Positions 18,600-27,157 of a stretch of 64,000 nt of DNA are shown here, one piece after another. The stretch comes from Mangrovibacterium lignilyticum (GTDB taxonomy: Bacteria > Bacteroidota > Bacteroidia > Bacteroidales > Prolixibacteraceae): NCBI RefSeq assembly GCF_010882175.1, contig NZ_WKLH01000001.1, positions 947,464-1,011,463 of the forward strand, in the 5' to 3' direction. The notes under the pieces are model-generated. The model worked only from the letters and a program-made list of their open reading frames with translations, did no database searches and was not told the DNA's origin. The position numbers and the translations under genes are program-made. Numbering within the stretch: the first letter of the stretch is position 1; each line of letters begins with the position of its first letter.

Positions 18600-18664
18600 G
18601 TTGAATTTAAAAAATATGAATTTGCCAAATTAATCTAAAAAAATAACTCTCACCATGAGAATTG

Positions 18665-19831
18665 CTAGTCCTCTATAATCGGTGCCCGTTTGAATTCTTT
18701 GTTCCGATCGAACAAGTATCGTAAAGTCTTGTGAGTCTTTTCGTGCTCTCCCCCTACCGCCTTGAAAATTGCAATCATCTTTGGATTGAAGTCTCCAACC
18801 CAACTCATTTCCATATCAGTATACCATGGTTTCTTCACCAATACCTGACGAAGCTGATAAAAGATTGCCGACTCAATCCCGCTTTTCTGAAACTTCGGGA
18901 TAACGCCCATCACCAAAACCCGGCACCCCGTGATTACCTTCCTGCGACGCAACCAAAGCATTTTCATCAGATTATATAAATTGACCTTTCCACTTCGGAT
19001 TCGTTTAAACAATTGGTTTAAATCAGGCACCATCATGAAAAACGCAATCGGCTTGCCGTCGTGATATACGAACCATATAAAATCCTCTTCCAGCATCATT
19101 TTCGATTCTTCCAACATCTTGTTGATGTCTTCCGGATCAATGCGTTTATAGTTATCGTGTTTCACCCAAGCCTGTTCATAAATAGCTATGAAATCGGCAA
19201 TAAATTTCTCTTTTTGGGCAAAACGAAACTGGGCATAGGTGTAGCCAGGTTTCTTAGCCATCCAGGCTGCAATCTTCCAAAAACGCTCCGGCAAATCGGG
19301 GCTGGTAATATTTAAATGATAGCTATATTGCTCGTAATAGGTTTGAAAGCCATAGGCATTGAATAACTTGGCGTAATACGGCAAGTTATACTGCATGCCA
19401 AAGGTTTGCTGCATAAAACCATCAACCAATACTCCCCAATTAAAGAAGTTCTCCCCAATATTAATTGGGCCGTCAACGGCCTCCATGTTTTTCGACTTTA
19501 ACCAGCTGATAGCTGTATCAAAGAGCAAATTCGCTGCGTCCTGATCATCAATACATTCAAAAAAACCAATCCCTCCGGTCGGCTGCTCGAAGCTATAAGC
19601 ATATGTGTCGGTTACAAATGCTGAAATCCGCCCGACAACATGCCCATCTTTTTCCACGAGCCAACGCTGTGCATCGCCATGTTTCAGGCTGTTATTCTTA
19701 CCCGGGTTGAACGTATTTTCGACCATGATCCGAAGTGGAGGAACCCAATTCGGATCATTTTTGTATATCGTGTAGGGCAGCTCGTGAAACGCGTTCACCG
19801 ATTTCTTATCGTCTACCTGAATTATTTGCAT
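18665..19831 (-). CDS. GNAT-like acyltransferase-fold protein, copy 2
   Basis: A 388-residue paralogue of the preceding protein with the same blocks in the same order: YKNDPNWVPP, GPINIGENFFNWGVLVDG and MEMSWVGDFNPKMIAIFKAVGGE. The frame is open to 19897, but alignment with copy 1 (MQLKIVDN versus MQIIQVDD) fixes the start at the ATG at 19831. The two proteins look roughly half identical by eye, so the duplication is old. A shared or complementary substrate is likely but unknown. Confidence 0.7.
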   Translation of the reverse strand: MQIIQVDDKKSVNAFHELPYTIYKNDPNWVPPLRIMVENTFNPGKNNSLKHGDAQRWLVEKDGHVVGRISAFVTDTYAYSFEQPTGGIGFFECIDDQDAANLLFDTAISWLKSKNMEAVDGPINIGENFFNWGVLVDGFMQQTFGMQYNLPYYAKLFNAYGFQTYYEQYSYHLNITSPDLPERFWKIAAWMAKKPGYTYAQFRFAQKEKFIADFIAIYEQAWVKHDNYKRIDPEDINKMLEESKMMLEEDFIWFVYHDGKPIAFFMMVPDLNQLFKRIRSGKVNLYNLMKMLWLRRRKVITGCRVLVMGVIPKFQKSGIESAIFYQLRQVLVKKPWYTDMEMSWVGDFNPKMIAIFKAVGGEHEKTHKTLRYLFDRNKEFKRAPIIED

Positions 19832-19877
19832 GGGAATAAGCTTGTATAAATCCGTTCGAAAATAATACATCCCGCCC

Positions 19878-19912
19878 GAAAATAAAAACAGGGACACATG
19901 GCCCCTGTTTCA
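19878..19912 (-). terminator. Terminator of the Bax-inhibitor-1 gene
   Basis: An 8-bp stem (19886-19893 with 19903-19910) is followed on the minus strand by a T-rich run. It lies 25 bp after the stop codon of the gene at 19936. Confidence 0.8.
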
Positions 19913-19935
19913 AATATCTTATTTCACGTTCTATT

Positions 19936-20712
19936 TTAGTTGCGTCGCGATGCCAACTTGGCCAGTAAACGAAGGATTTCCATGTACAACCAAATAAGGG
20001 TGACCATTAATCCAAAAGCGCCGTACCATTCCATAATCTTAGGTGCACCGCCATTCGACCCGCGCTCAATAAAGTCGAAATCCAGAATCAGGTTTAACGC
20101 GGCAATAACAACCACCACTAAGCTAAAACCAATACTCATGTTACTGTTGCCGTAAAGGAAGCCCAGATTGGCACCAAACATTCCGGCAATAAAACTGATA
20201 AAATAAACCAAGGCAATACCGCCGGTTGCTGCCAAAATCCCCATCTTGAACTTCCCGCTAGCCCGAAGTTTTCCGGAACGGAAAAGCATCAGCATCACAA
20301 AAAACACACCCAGCGTTAAAGCAACGGCACGCATGACCAAGCCAGGATACATGCTTTCAAAGAACGCCGAAATACCGCCTAAAAACAGGCCTTCAAAAAC
20401 GGCATACAATGGAGCTGTTACATTGGAACTCTGCGGACGGAACACGGTAACCAAAGCAGTAATAAAACCGCCAATACCGCCACCGATCATCCAAATTGAA
20501 ACGGCCGAAAAAGCCGCTTCGGGTGTTGAATAATCATAAGCCCCAAAGAATTTACGCCAAGTAAAAATAGCTGCAAAAGTAACGATCAATAACATCAGAC
20601 CGGTTTTATTCATCGTTCCGTTAATAGTCATTACACCAGAATCAGAACGACTATCCATACGATTAAAGACTGACTGCCCGAAAACCGGATTGGATGACTT
20701 TGTTAAATTCAT
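19936..20712 (-). CDS. Bax inhibitor-1/YccA family membrane protein
   Basis: A 258-residue inner-membrane protein with seven predicted helices and a short cytoplasmic N-terminal tail, a good match to the YccA/YetJ type of the Bax-inhibitor-1 (TMBIM) superfamily. Bacterial members act as pH-sensitive calcium leak channels or as modulators of membrane proteases such as FtsH. The conserved acidic residues near the last helices are visible (DFDFIERG). It is monocistronic, with terminators on both sides. Confidence 0.85.
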   Translation of the reverse strand: MNLTKSSNPVFGQSVFNRMDSRSDSGVMTINGTMNKTGLMLLIVTFAAIFTWRKFFGAYDYSTPEAAFSAVSIWMIGGGIGGFITALVTVFRPQSSNVTAPLYAVFEGLFLGGISAFFESMYPGLVMRAVALTLGVFFVMLMLFRSGKLRASGKFKMGILAATGGIALVYFISFIAGMFGANLGFLYGNSNMSIGFSLVVVVIAALNLILDFDFIERGSNGGAPKIMEWYGAFGLMVTLIWLYMEILRLLAKLASRRN

Positions 20713-20774
20713 AGTTTATAAATTTTAATTTCGACGAAATATGTAATAAAAATAATGCCAAACCTAAAAGCATT

Positions 20775-20797
20775 CAAAAAGCTGCCGAAATAGCAGC
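20775..20797 (-). terminator. Probable terminator after the AlkD-like gene
   Basis: A short 5-bp GC stem (20781-20785 with 20793-20797) is followed on the minus strand by five T. It lies 30 bp past the stop codon at 20827. Confidence 0.5.
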
Positions 20798-20826
20798 CTG
20801 CAATCCAGGGCACCTAAAATAAACAT

Positions 20827-21528
20827 CTAAATATTCATGTTCCCTTCGTCCATATCGGCAATATCTTCCAGTAAAAGCGTTGCTAAATTTTTAGGATGCT
20901 CTTCTTCCATTTCCTGAACCAACTCCAGAAAATTCACGCAGGCATTTTTAAGCTCATCATTTCGATTGGCCATTAAAATGATCGATCGGTAAAAGATTTG
21001 AGCTAATTTCTGATCCTTCGCCAGCGGAAACAAAACAGGGAAGAATGTCTCGAACATCTCATTAATGGCTTTTTTATCAACCATTGCCAAACGGCCAACT
21101 AACTGCAAGCCAGCATACCGAACCAGGTGTTTTTTGCCGCAGCAGTACTCCATGGCCTTTACAAAAGCATACTTCGAGTGAACATGCAGGTTTGCAACCA
21201 GCTGCTCAACAATCTCCGAGGTCTCGGTGCTTTTGGTCCAGTAATCCATTTGCTCCTCAGTCATTTCATCCGGCACTTCCAGCAGCGTTGCCAAGATCAT
21301 GGTTTCGCGCCACCCTTTGTTCCAAAGTTTCAGCGCCAGCAAATGATTTTTCCCGTAGTTCCTGGCCAACTCACGCAGGTGAATGACTGAAGCTCCCCAA
21401 TTCACTTTGTAGTTTAAGCCCATCTTTTTCATTTGGGCAACAGTTTCACCGTTTTTCAAAAAACGGATCTTGACCAATAATTCCTGAAATATTTTTTCCG
21501 TTACCGGATCGTCCAATAAGATATCCAT
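20827..21528 (-). CDS. DNA alkylation repair protein, AlkD-like HEAT-repeat fold
   Basis: A 233-residue all-helical protein resembling the AlkC/AlkD DNA alkylation-repair family of HEAT-like repeats. Typical features are the LRELARNYGKNHLLALKLWNKGWRETMILATLL region and the MTEEQMDYW segment. AlkD enzymes excise positively charged alkylated purines without flipping the base. I cannot verify the catalytic aspartate, and Bacteroidota have shortened relatives of unknown activity. It starts 2 bp after the flippase stop codon, so it is translated from the same mRNA. Confidence 0.65.
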   Translation of the reverse strand: MDILLDDPVTEKIFQELLVKIRFLKNGETVAQMKKMGLNYKVNWGASVIHLRELARNYGKNHLLALKLWNKGWRETMILATLLEVPDEMTEEQMDYWTKSTETSEIVEQLVANLHVHSKYAFVKAMEYCCGKKHLVRYAGLQLVGRLAMVDKKAINEMFETFFPVLFPLAKDQKLAQIFYRSIILMANRNDELKNACVNFLELVQEMEEEHPKNLATLLLEDIADMDEGNMNI

Positions 21529-21529
21529 A

Positions 21530-22831
21530 CTAATATATTACAAACTCAACGAGGTAAAATAAAAACAACAAAAGTAATGAATAGATCAGGTGGCGGGAAA
21601 TATTCTGATATTTTATTACCGGGATGTTAAGCCGAGATTCAACCATCATCAGCAAGAAGACCTTCTCAAACAAGTAGGCCACAACCGTTGCAAAAGCAAC
21701 ACCTTCAATTCCCCCAAACTGCACAAACCAAAAACTAAGTGTCACATTCAGCACTAACTCACCAACAGAAGCCCAGGCAATGAGTGATGTTTGTTTCAAC
21801 CCGATTAAAATAGTCTGCGGGAACAATAACCGGCTGGTGACAAGCAACAGGTAAATATTGAAAACACCGGCGCTCTCTCCAAAATTCGAATTGAAAAGTA
21901 GTGGAAAAAGCATGTGACTGCTCACTAAAAGCAGGCCGGACAATGGGAACAGGTACCTCGCCAAACGAGTCGATTCCTTTTTCATTTTTTCGAGCACCTC
22001 CTCAAACCGGCTTGTTCCGCTGAAGTCGGGCAACAAGGCATTACTGAAAGCATTAGCCATTAATAAAACGATCGGAAACTCGCGGGCGCCGAACCGAAAA
22101 ATGGCAAACACCGATTCGTCGTAGTAAGAACGAACGATAAAACCGTCGACATACTGCGCAGAGCCACTCACCAAAGCTGATAGAATAAGTGGCAAAGACA
22201 CGCCGATATGTTCCCGCTGATACGCCTTCGAAAACTGAAAACGCACATAGCGAATCAAAATAAACCACAAAACCAAGTATCGAAAAACCGCAGAAACGAC
22301 CAAGCCTATTAAACAGCCACTAATTCCCCACCCCATTAAAGCGGGAACAAGCACAAGAATGGTCATTAAAACATAGCTAACAGCCCCGTAAATGACTATT
22401 CGAGCCGACTTCTTCTTCAGCAGAAAATAATACTCTGTCAAACTGGCCGGGACACTGCAAAACAAGTATGCTGCCAGCATCCACCGAACAGGGAAAGCTC
22501 CTTCGCCTGCATCTTCGGGGAACCACATACCTGCCAGCATAAAAATGAGCAACGAGCTAACCGCCGTCAATGCACTAATTAATACAAAGGCATTGAAAAA
22601 GCGAACATCGTCACCATCATCCTCCCGGTATAAAGGTAAAAAGCCCCGAATGAGGCCATTCAACCAAAAGAAACTCACGCTGCCTGCCAGGAACATAAAC
22701 TGTTCATAGGCACCAATCGCTTCCATGCCCAACGTGCTCTTAGCCATAAAAACCCCAATCAGGATCATGGTGACATAACGCATCAACTGAAAAGCTTGAA
22801 GCGAATAAACAGTCGTCAATTTAAGTTTCAT
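21530..22831 (-). CDS. Polysaccharide biosynthesis flippase (Wzx/MATE-like)
   Basis: A 433-residue membrane protein with 12-14 hydrophobic segments and the general make-up of the MOP superfamily (Wzx-type lipid-linked oligosaccharide flippases). It has no glycosyltransferase neighbours, so the glycan is unknown. It forms a two-gene unit with the AlkD-like gene. The ATG at 22831 follows a promoter -7 box by only five bases, so the transcript may be nearly leaderless. Confidence 0.75.
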   Translation of the reverse strand: MKLKLTTVYSLQAFQLMRYVTMILIGVFMAKSTLGMEAIGAYEQFMFLAGSVSFFWLNGLIRGFLPLYREDDGDDVRFFNAFVLISALTAVSSLLIFMLAGMWFPEDAGEGAFPVRWMLAAYLFCSVPASLTEYYFLLKKKSARIVIYGAVSYVLMTILVLVPALMGWGISGCLIGLVVSAVFRYLVLWFILIRYVRFQFSKAYQREHIGVSLPLILSALVSGSAQYVDGFIVRSYYDESVFAIFRFGAREFPIVLLMANAFSNALLPDFSGTSRFEEVLEKMKKESTRLARYLFPLSGLLLVSSHMLFPLLFNSNFGESAGVFNIYLLLVTSRLLFPQTILIGLKQTSLIAWASVGELVLNVTLSFWFVQFGGIEGVAFATVVAYLFEKVFLLMMVESRLNIPVIKYQNISRHLIYSLLLLFLFYLVEFVIY

Positions 22832-22835
22832 GATT

Positions 22836-22866
22836 CAAAACTATACTATCGGGTTCATCCGGCCAA
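22836..22866 (-). promoter_or_regulatory. Probable promoter of the flippase gene
   Basis: On the minus strand TTG (22866-22864), 20 bp and TAGTTTTG (22843-22836) fit the Bacteroidota consensus. The -7 box ends five bases before the ATG, which would give an almost leaderless mRNA. Confidence 0.45.
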
Positions 22867-22936
22867 CTGGTTTCTGCCCGCGGTATTTGTATTTAACTTT
22901 AAAAGTGAAGAATTTTGACCATCCAAACAAGAAAGC

Positions 22937-23133
22937 ATGAAAACAAAAAATCGCTCCAGCCTTGCAGCCGCTTCTATTGAATTTCTCCGCGAGTGGAACG
23001 ATCAAAACCTGTCCGATGTTCACGTCTTCGACAACCCGCAGATAGCTACTCGTCTAAAAAATCGTCGGGTGAAGAGTTTAACTTCCTGAAAAACATCGAA
23101 CAGAAGCAAACTCTGGTAGAAATAAAAAAATGA
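22937..23133 (+). pseudogene. Small hypothetical ORF with a probable frameshift
   Basis: An ATG at 22937 opens a 50-codon frame (MKTKNRSSLAAASIEFLREW) that ends at 23089. A second frame overlapping its end continues with a hydrophilic, protein-like stretch (SKKSSGEEFNFLKNIEQK) to a stop at 23133. Joined by one frameshift near 23045-23060 they would give about 65 residues. I do not recognise the product. It could be a decayed small gene, a sequencing error, or chance. Confidence 0.4.
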
Positions 23134-23321
23134 TCCTGTTTTACGTTGAAAAGTTCAAGCTCACAGCAGCGACAATCCGAGAGTTGTCATCCTCTTCGAC
23201 TAAAAAAGAGAGACATTGTCTGTCGGGATTCGCAAGAAAAGTAAGGAAATAATTTATCGGAAAAGAATGAACTGATTCAATGATCTGTCCTTATCATATG
23301 CATGAAAGCTGAGGATTGTCG

Positions 23322-23329
23322 TATATTTG
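23322..23329 (+). promoter_or_regulatory. -7 box upstream of the BamA/TamA-like gene
   Basis: TATATTTG matches the TAnnTTTG consensus exactly and lies 25 bp before the TTG start codon at 23355. No convincing -33 element is visible at the right distance. Confidence 0.45.
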
Positions 23330-23354
23330 AAACTAACCCTTAGCGCAAGTCATC

Positions 23355-24509
23355 TTGAACAGAAAAACGACAATCGCCCTCCTTCTCCTGATGCTACTTT
23401 CTTTTTCCGGAAGTTTCGCACAAGGGAAGTTCAATAGTTTCCTTGAAAAAAGGGGAGAACACAAACAGCAGGCGTTTGCTGAAGGACGCCCTTGGTTATC
23501 ACCAATTATTGCTCCGGCTTACACGGCCGATGCCGGTTTTTTGGTGTCAGGGGGAATGCTCTATTCATTCAGACTAAACAAAAGTGATAGCATCTCGCAA
23601 CGATCTTCTTTACCGGCAACAATTTTCTACAGTTCAAAAGGTAATTTTGGTATTCGGGCATTCTTGAAAACCTTTTGGCTGGAGGACAAACTAAGGGTAA
23701 ATACAGAACTAACCATTCGGGACAAAGACAACAATTATTACGGAAAAGGCTTCAACCAAATCGATCAAACCCACCAATCAGATACAACAACCCTCTACCA
23801 CGAAACTACTTACAAAGTCGATTTTGAACTGACTTACAAAATAAGGCCTTCTGTATTTGTTGGCCTGCGCTTGAGTCCCGGCTACGCAAACACCAAAAAC
23901 TTTGCACCCCCGGTCGAAAATGACCCCTATAAATCGCAATTCGATGATAGCTACTTTTTAAATGGACTCGGTGCGCAAATCACCTACGACAGCCGCGATC
24001 TCGTTGTGAATGCCTGGCGTGGCGTCTTTTTTAACCTGGCAGCCTCTTTTTACGACAATCTTTGGGGAAGTAAATATGACTTTCAGGAGTTTGAATTCGA
24101 CTCGCGATATTACAAAACCCTGAACCGTCCGGGCAATGTTTTGGCATTTCGCTTCTTCACCCGCGCAACCTATGGTGACGTGCCTATTACCGAATTATCA
24201 GATTTCTCGGGAGGTAAAAACCTGCGTGGCTACCTGATGGGACATTACCGCGATAAAACCACCGCTTTCCTATTGAGCGAGTGGCGCTATTCCTTCAAAA
24301 AAAGCGACAATACCTTAAGCAAGAGTGGCATGGTTTTGTGGCTGGGAACAGGCAGTATTGCCAACGATGTTGCACATCTAACCCGCTGGGTGCCCAACGG
24401 AGGTGTCGGTTATCGTATTGAGCTACAACCCCGAATGAATGTGTGTGTCGACTTTGGAATTGGACGCGACTCCCAAGGCGTTTACTTCAATTTTAATGAA
24501 GCATTTTAA
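23355..24509 (+). CDS. BamA/TamA-type outer-membrane beta-barrel protein (surface antigen)
   Basis: A 384-residue exported protein with a signal peptide (residues 1-22, ending SFAQ) and a C-terminal 16-strand-like barrel of the bacterial surface antigen (Omp85) group. The strand-rich sequence, GGKNLRGYLMGHYRDKT (an Omp85-type RGY motif) and the glycine-rich last strands support this. POTRA domains are missing or vestigial, as in many short Bacteroidota members. The start is TTG at 23355; a later ATG would cut the signal peptide. Probable role: transport or protein insertion at the outer membrane. Confidence 0.75.
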   Translation: MNRKTTIALLLLMLLSFSGSFAQGKFNSFLEKRGEHKQQAFAEGRPWLSPIIAPAYTADAGFLVSGGMLYSFRLNKSDSISQRSSLPATIFYSSKGNFGIRAFLKTFWLEDKLRVNTELTIRDKDNNYYGKGFNQIDQTHQSDTTTLYHETTYKVDFELTYKIRPSVFVGLRLSPGYANTKNFAPPVENDPYKSQFDDSYFLNGLGAQITYDSRDLVVNAWRGVFFNLAASFYDNLWGSKYDFQEFEFDSRYYKTLNRPGNVLAFRFFTRATYGDVPITELSDFSGGKNLRGYLMGHYRDKTTAFLLSEWRYSFKKSDNTLSKSGMVLWLGTGSIANDVAHLTRWVPNGGVGYRIELQPRMNVCVDFGIGRDSQGVYFNFNEAF

Positions 24510-24624
24510 GATCCTGCAAAAAACCGAATCCGGGAAATCGGTAACGATTGTTGCTGAAGACTTGCCGCCTTTTAAGCTCTTAACAATCTGGATTCTCCGG
24601 ATTCGTCCCTGCTGTGAGACGTTG

Positions 24625-25653
24625 CTAATCCCACTCCCAACCAATGCTTGTTTGAAACACATAGTCGCCTTTATCAACATTTTCGATCTGAGGCTTTGAG
24701 TCGAAATTATGGACAAAACTGGCCTTTATGTAGAAATCAAGCGGCAAATCCCATTTGGCGGAGACCTCACTATTAATTCGCCAACGCCCCGAATTTGAAA
24801 AGCTTGGATAAGCTGTCGACTTCAACCGAAACGATAAATCACCGGTATCATAGGCATCAAATTCAAAGCCCATTAATCCTTCGAAACTATTCTTTGAAGT
24901 ATTGTCGGGTGCTGCGTATTGTTCGTGTGCATTGGCCAAACCCAAACCGCCCTGCAGATACAGGCCGTTTTCACGAATAAAATAATAACCGACCCCAAGT
25001 TTGGAAGTCGTACGCAAATCAAGGTTCTGCTCGCTACTCGATAAAAACTCCATCCCGGCAAAAGCATACGCATGACCATAAATATCGCGGTTAAAATCAA
25101 CGTTTGCTTCGAGCCGTTTGGTGGTTCCAACTTCGTCCTGCGAGGTCGATACATTATTAACACCGCCGCCCAGATTCCAATTCGTCTCCGTATACTTGAC
25201 CCGCCCGGTCATCGACAACTGAGATAAGTTATTGGCTTTCGTGTAAGAATAACCGGCATCAATCGAAATATAAATTTTATCCTTAAACTTATCGTTGGTG
25301 GTATTAATTTTAACAATCTCACTTAAATCGACCTTCACCTCCAGACCGCCACTCGTAATTTTCACTTTATCATCGGCTTCATCGTATTTCAAATAACCGG
25401 TATATTTTCGCCCTTCGGTCAGAAATACAACAACCGCCCTACCCGACTCCAGTCCTTTCACCTCTTTCCAGTCGACCTTAAACTCGGAATCTGCATAATC
25501 CGTGTCAAACGAAAGAACGTTCTTTGACAGTGATTTAATTTCACCGATAATGACATCACCCGTTGCCGAGATCAACGTGTCTTGCTGCGCCGATGCAAAC
25601 AAGGCTGAAAAGCCCAAAAAAGCTGAAAGAATAATTTTTTTAACCATTGCCAT
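24625..25653 (-). CDS. DUF481 outer-membrane beta-barrel protein
   Basis: A 342-residue protein with a signal peptide (about residues 1-22, ending FASAQ). A short N-terminal beta domain follows (LISATGDVIIGEIKSLSKNVLSFDTDYADSE), and then a C-terminal barrel rich in alternating aromatic residues, typical of DUF481 (salt-induced outer membrane protein). Function is unknown. It converges with the Omp85-like gene; the 115-bp space between their stops contains a 9-bp inverted repeat but no T-run. Confidence 0.8.
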   Translation of the reverse strand: MAMVKKIILSAFLGFSALFASAQQDTLISATGDVIIGEIKSLSKNVLSFDTDYADSEFKVDWKEVKGLESGRAVVVFLTEGRKYTGYLKYDEADDKVKITSGGLEVKVDLSEIVKINTTNDKFKDKIYISIDAGYSYTKANNLSQLSMTGRVKYTETNWNLGGGVNNVSTSQDEVGTTKRLEANVDFNRDIYGHAYAFAGMEFLSSSEQNLDLRTTSKLGVGYYFIRENGLYLQGGLGLANAHEQYAAPDNTSKNSFEGLMGFEFDAYDTGDLSFRLKSTAYPSFSNSGRWRINSEVSAKWDLPLDFYIKASFVHNFDSKPQIENVDKGDYVFQTSIGWEWD

Positions 25654-25931
25654 TTCTTTTTAATAGTCTTATAAATGTGGTTCGCTTGAGCCGGTATAAA
25701 GAGCTTGCCGTTATTCCCGAAACTCAATATTATAGAAAAAAAGTATTTAGTTCTCGCAGAAACCGATTAACGAACGATATCATTTTCAATCGCCTCAACC
25801 GCCATCGAAGGGTTTGTTCCACAAATTACAACCTTTAAACTTTATAGTCAATAGGAAAAAGTATGATTAACAAATAAATAGGATTAGAAAACGGAGGTTT
25901 TACTATAATCAACTATTGGAGAAACAATCCC

Positions 25932-26295
25932 TCATTTCTTAAAAATGAAATAAACAGCCAAAACGAGGGAGACAAATCCAAAGACATGATTCCAACGAAA
26001 GCTCTCGTTGCGAAACAATAACAACGTGAAAACAGAGAAAATTACCAGACGACTTACTTCCTGCAGCACTATTCGTTCAATCAAAGAAAACGGTCCACTG
26101 TGCTCTTTGAAGCCAATTCGATAAGCCGGCACCTGGAAAAATGCAAGAACAACGCAATCCCCCAATAAGCAAAATAGCAATCAGCCCCAATTGGCTGAAC
26201 CATTTCATTTCAGCAAACTTCAGGTGACCGTACCAGGCAACGGTCATAAAGGTATTCGACAGCACCAGCAACCCAACAGTAAGCAACACTTTCAT
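25932..26295 (-). pseudogene. Frameshifted DUF486 (DMT-like) small membrane protein
   Basis: A DUF486 family gene split over different frames. The first frame from the ATG at 26295 gives MKVLLTVGLLVLSNTFMTVAWYG and continues to about 26165. The second frame resumes with FFQVPAYRIGFKEHSGPF and ends at 25932 with VYFIFKK. Between them, near 26140-26170, a third frame reads WGIALF, which is what the family has at that point, so at least one and probably two indels are present. The total length (about 121 codons) equals an intact member. It is either a recent pseudogene or an assembly error in a run of five C. Confidence 0.75.
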
Positions 26296-26484
26296 CTTGA
26301 AATAATTTGGACACAAAACTATCGAATTACCGAATTCAAACGACCAGCTCAAACAACTAAATTTTCACAACCTAAGAAGCGAACCAGCACCATAAAAAAA
26401 GTCGAAGAATTTTTCGCGCCCAAAGTCTGAAAAACCAAAAAAGTATTTATTTTTGCCACCCCAAACTAAGGGAACCAAAATGCC
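26296..26484. other. Intergenic stretch before tRNA-Glu
   Basis: No gene is seen. The only recognisable element is a TATTTTTG -7 box at 26448-26455, about 30 bp upstream of tRNA-Glu. Confidence 0.5.
26448..26455 (+). promoter_or_regulatory. -7 box upstream of tRNA-Glu
   Basis: TATTTTTG fits TAnnTTTG and lies 29 bp before the tRNA. A matching -33 TTG is not visible. Confidence 0.4.
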
Positions 26485-26556
26485 GGCCCGTTCGTCTAGC
26501 GGTTAGGACGCCAGGTTTTCATCCTGGTAGCAGGGGTTCGATTCCCCTACGGGCTA
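26485..26556 (+). tRNA. tRNA-Glu (anticodon TTC)
   Basis: A complete cloverleaf. The 7-bp acceptor stem is GGCCCGT with ACGGGCT (one G-U at the end), the D arm contains GTCTAGCGGTTAGGAC, the anticodon stem CCAGG/CCTGG encloses a loop with TTC at its centre, and the T arm is CAGGGGTTCGATTCCCCT. The CCA end is not encoded. It is followed by a terminator. Confidence 0.97.
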
Positions 26557-26561
26557 CATCA

Positions 26562-26597
26562 CAAAAGAAGAATCAGAAACGGTTCTTCTTTTTTTTG
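26562..26597 (+). terminator. Terminator of tRNA-Glu
   Basis: An A-rich arm AAGAAGAA, a short loop and TTCTTCTT running into a run of T form an intrinsic terminator directly after the tRNA. Confidence 0.75.
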
Positions 26598-26657
26598 TAA
26601 CTCCCCTGCTCATATTCCTTTTACCGGATCACTTTAAAAACTTGAGGGATTTTAAAT

Positions 26658-27047
26658 TCAGGCATTAATTTTAGCTACTCTGTACTGAAAGAATGTCGTG
26701 TCATTCACTCCTCTCAATGATGCTCTGAAAGCTTTCAACTTTGCATTGAAGGATTCTGCAGAAGCATTGGTGCTTCGATGATCGAAGAAGTTCAGAATTT
26801 CGAATGCATGCACGAGTATACTTGCGGCAATGGTGTTGAATGACTTGAATTCAGATTCATCAACTTCCCGGTACCAATGGGCAAGTTTGGTGAAAGCGAC
26901 TCCTTTCTCTTTTGTCTTTGAGAAGGTTAAGCGAAGCTTATGAACCAGGTTGTATGCCTTTTTAAAGTCGGGGTACTGTGCTAACAGGATTGTTGCTCTT
27001 TCCTTTTGTGTTGGTGTCCACTGGTCAGCTGACTTAAACCACTGCAT
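26658..27047 (-). pseudogene. Transposase C-terminal remnant (ISL3/ISAon1-like)
   Basis: About 129-140 codons that match the last third of an ISL3-superfamily transposase, closest by pattern to the Bacteroidota ISAon1 type: WTPTQKERATILL, KAYNLVHKLR, AFTKLAHWYREVDES and the terminal NFFDHRSTNASAESFNAKLKAF block. The last block carries the final catalytic glutamate. In-frame codons continue upstream for about 13 residues to a stop, so the N-terminal two thirds, including the first two catalytic aspartates, are missing. No terminal inverted repeat pair is visible. It is a dead element next to tRNA-Glu. Confidence 0.75.
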
Positions 27048-27157
27048 TTCAAGATGAATTACCTTTCTAAAAAAGGCTATAGCTTTTTAATAACTGCTAC
27101 GGGAGATTTTACCCCCGCAAAACAATTTAACGTGGAAGATGTTAATCGTGATATTGC

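Larger units (their letters stand above)
22867..23354. other. Gene-poor stretch with a broken small ORF
   Basis: Apart from a decayed small ORF at 22937-23133 and a -7 box at 23322-23329, I see no gene in this stretch. Confidence 0.6.

Noticed and set aside
24524-24605. Terminator between the Omp85-like and DUF481 genes
   Set aside because: A 9-bp inverted repeat exists, but its arms are over 60 bp apart and no T-run follows either arm.
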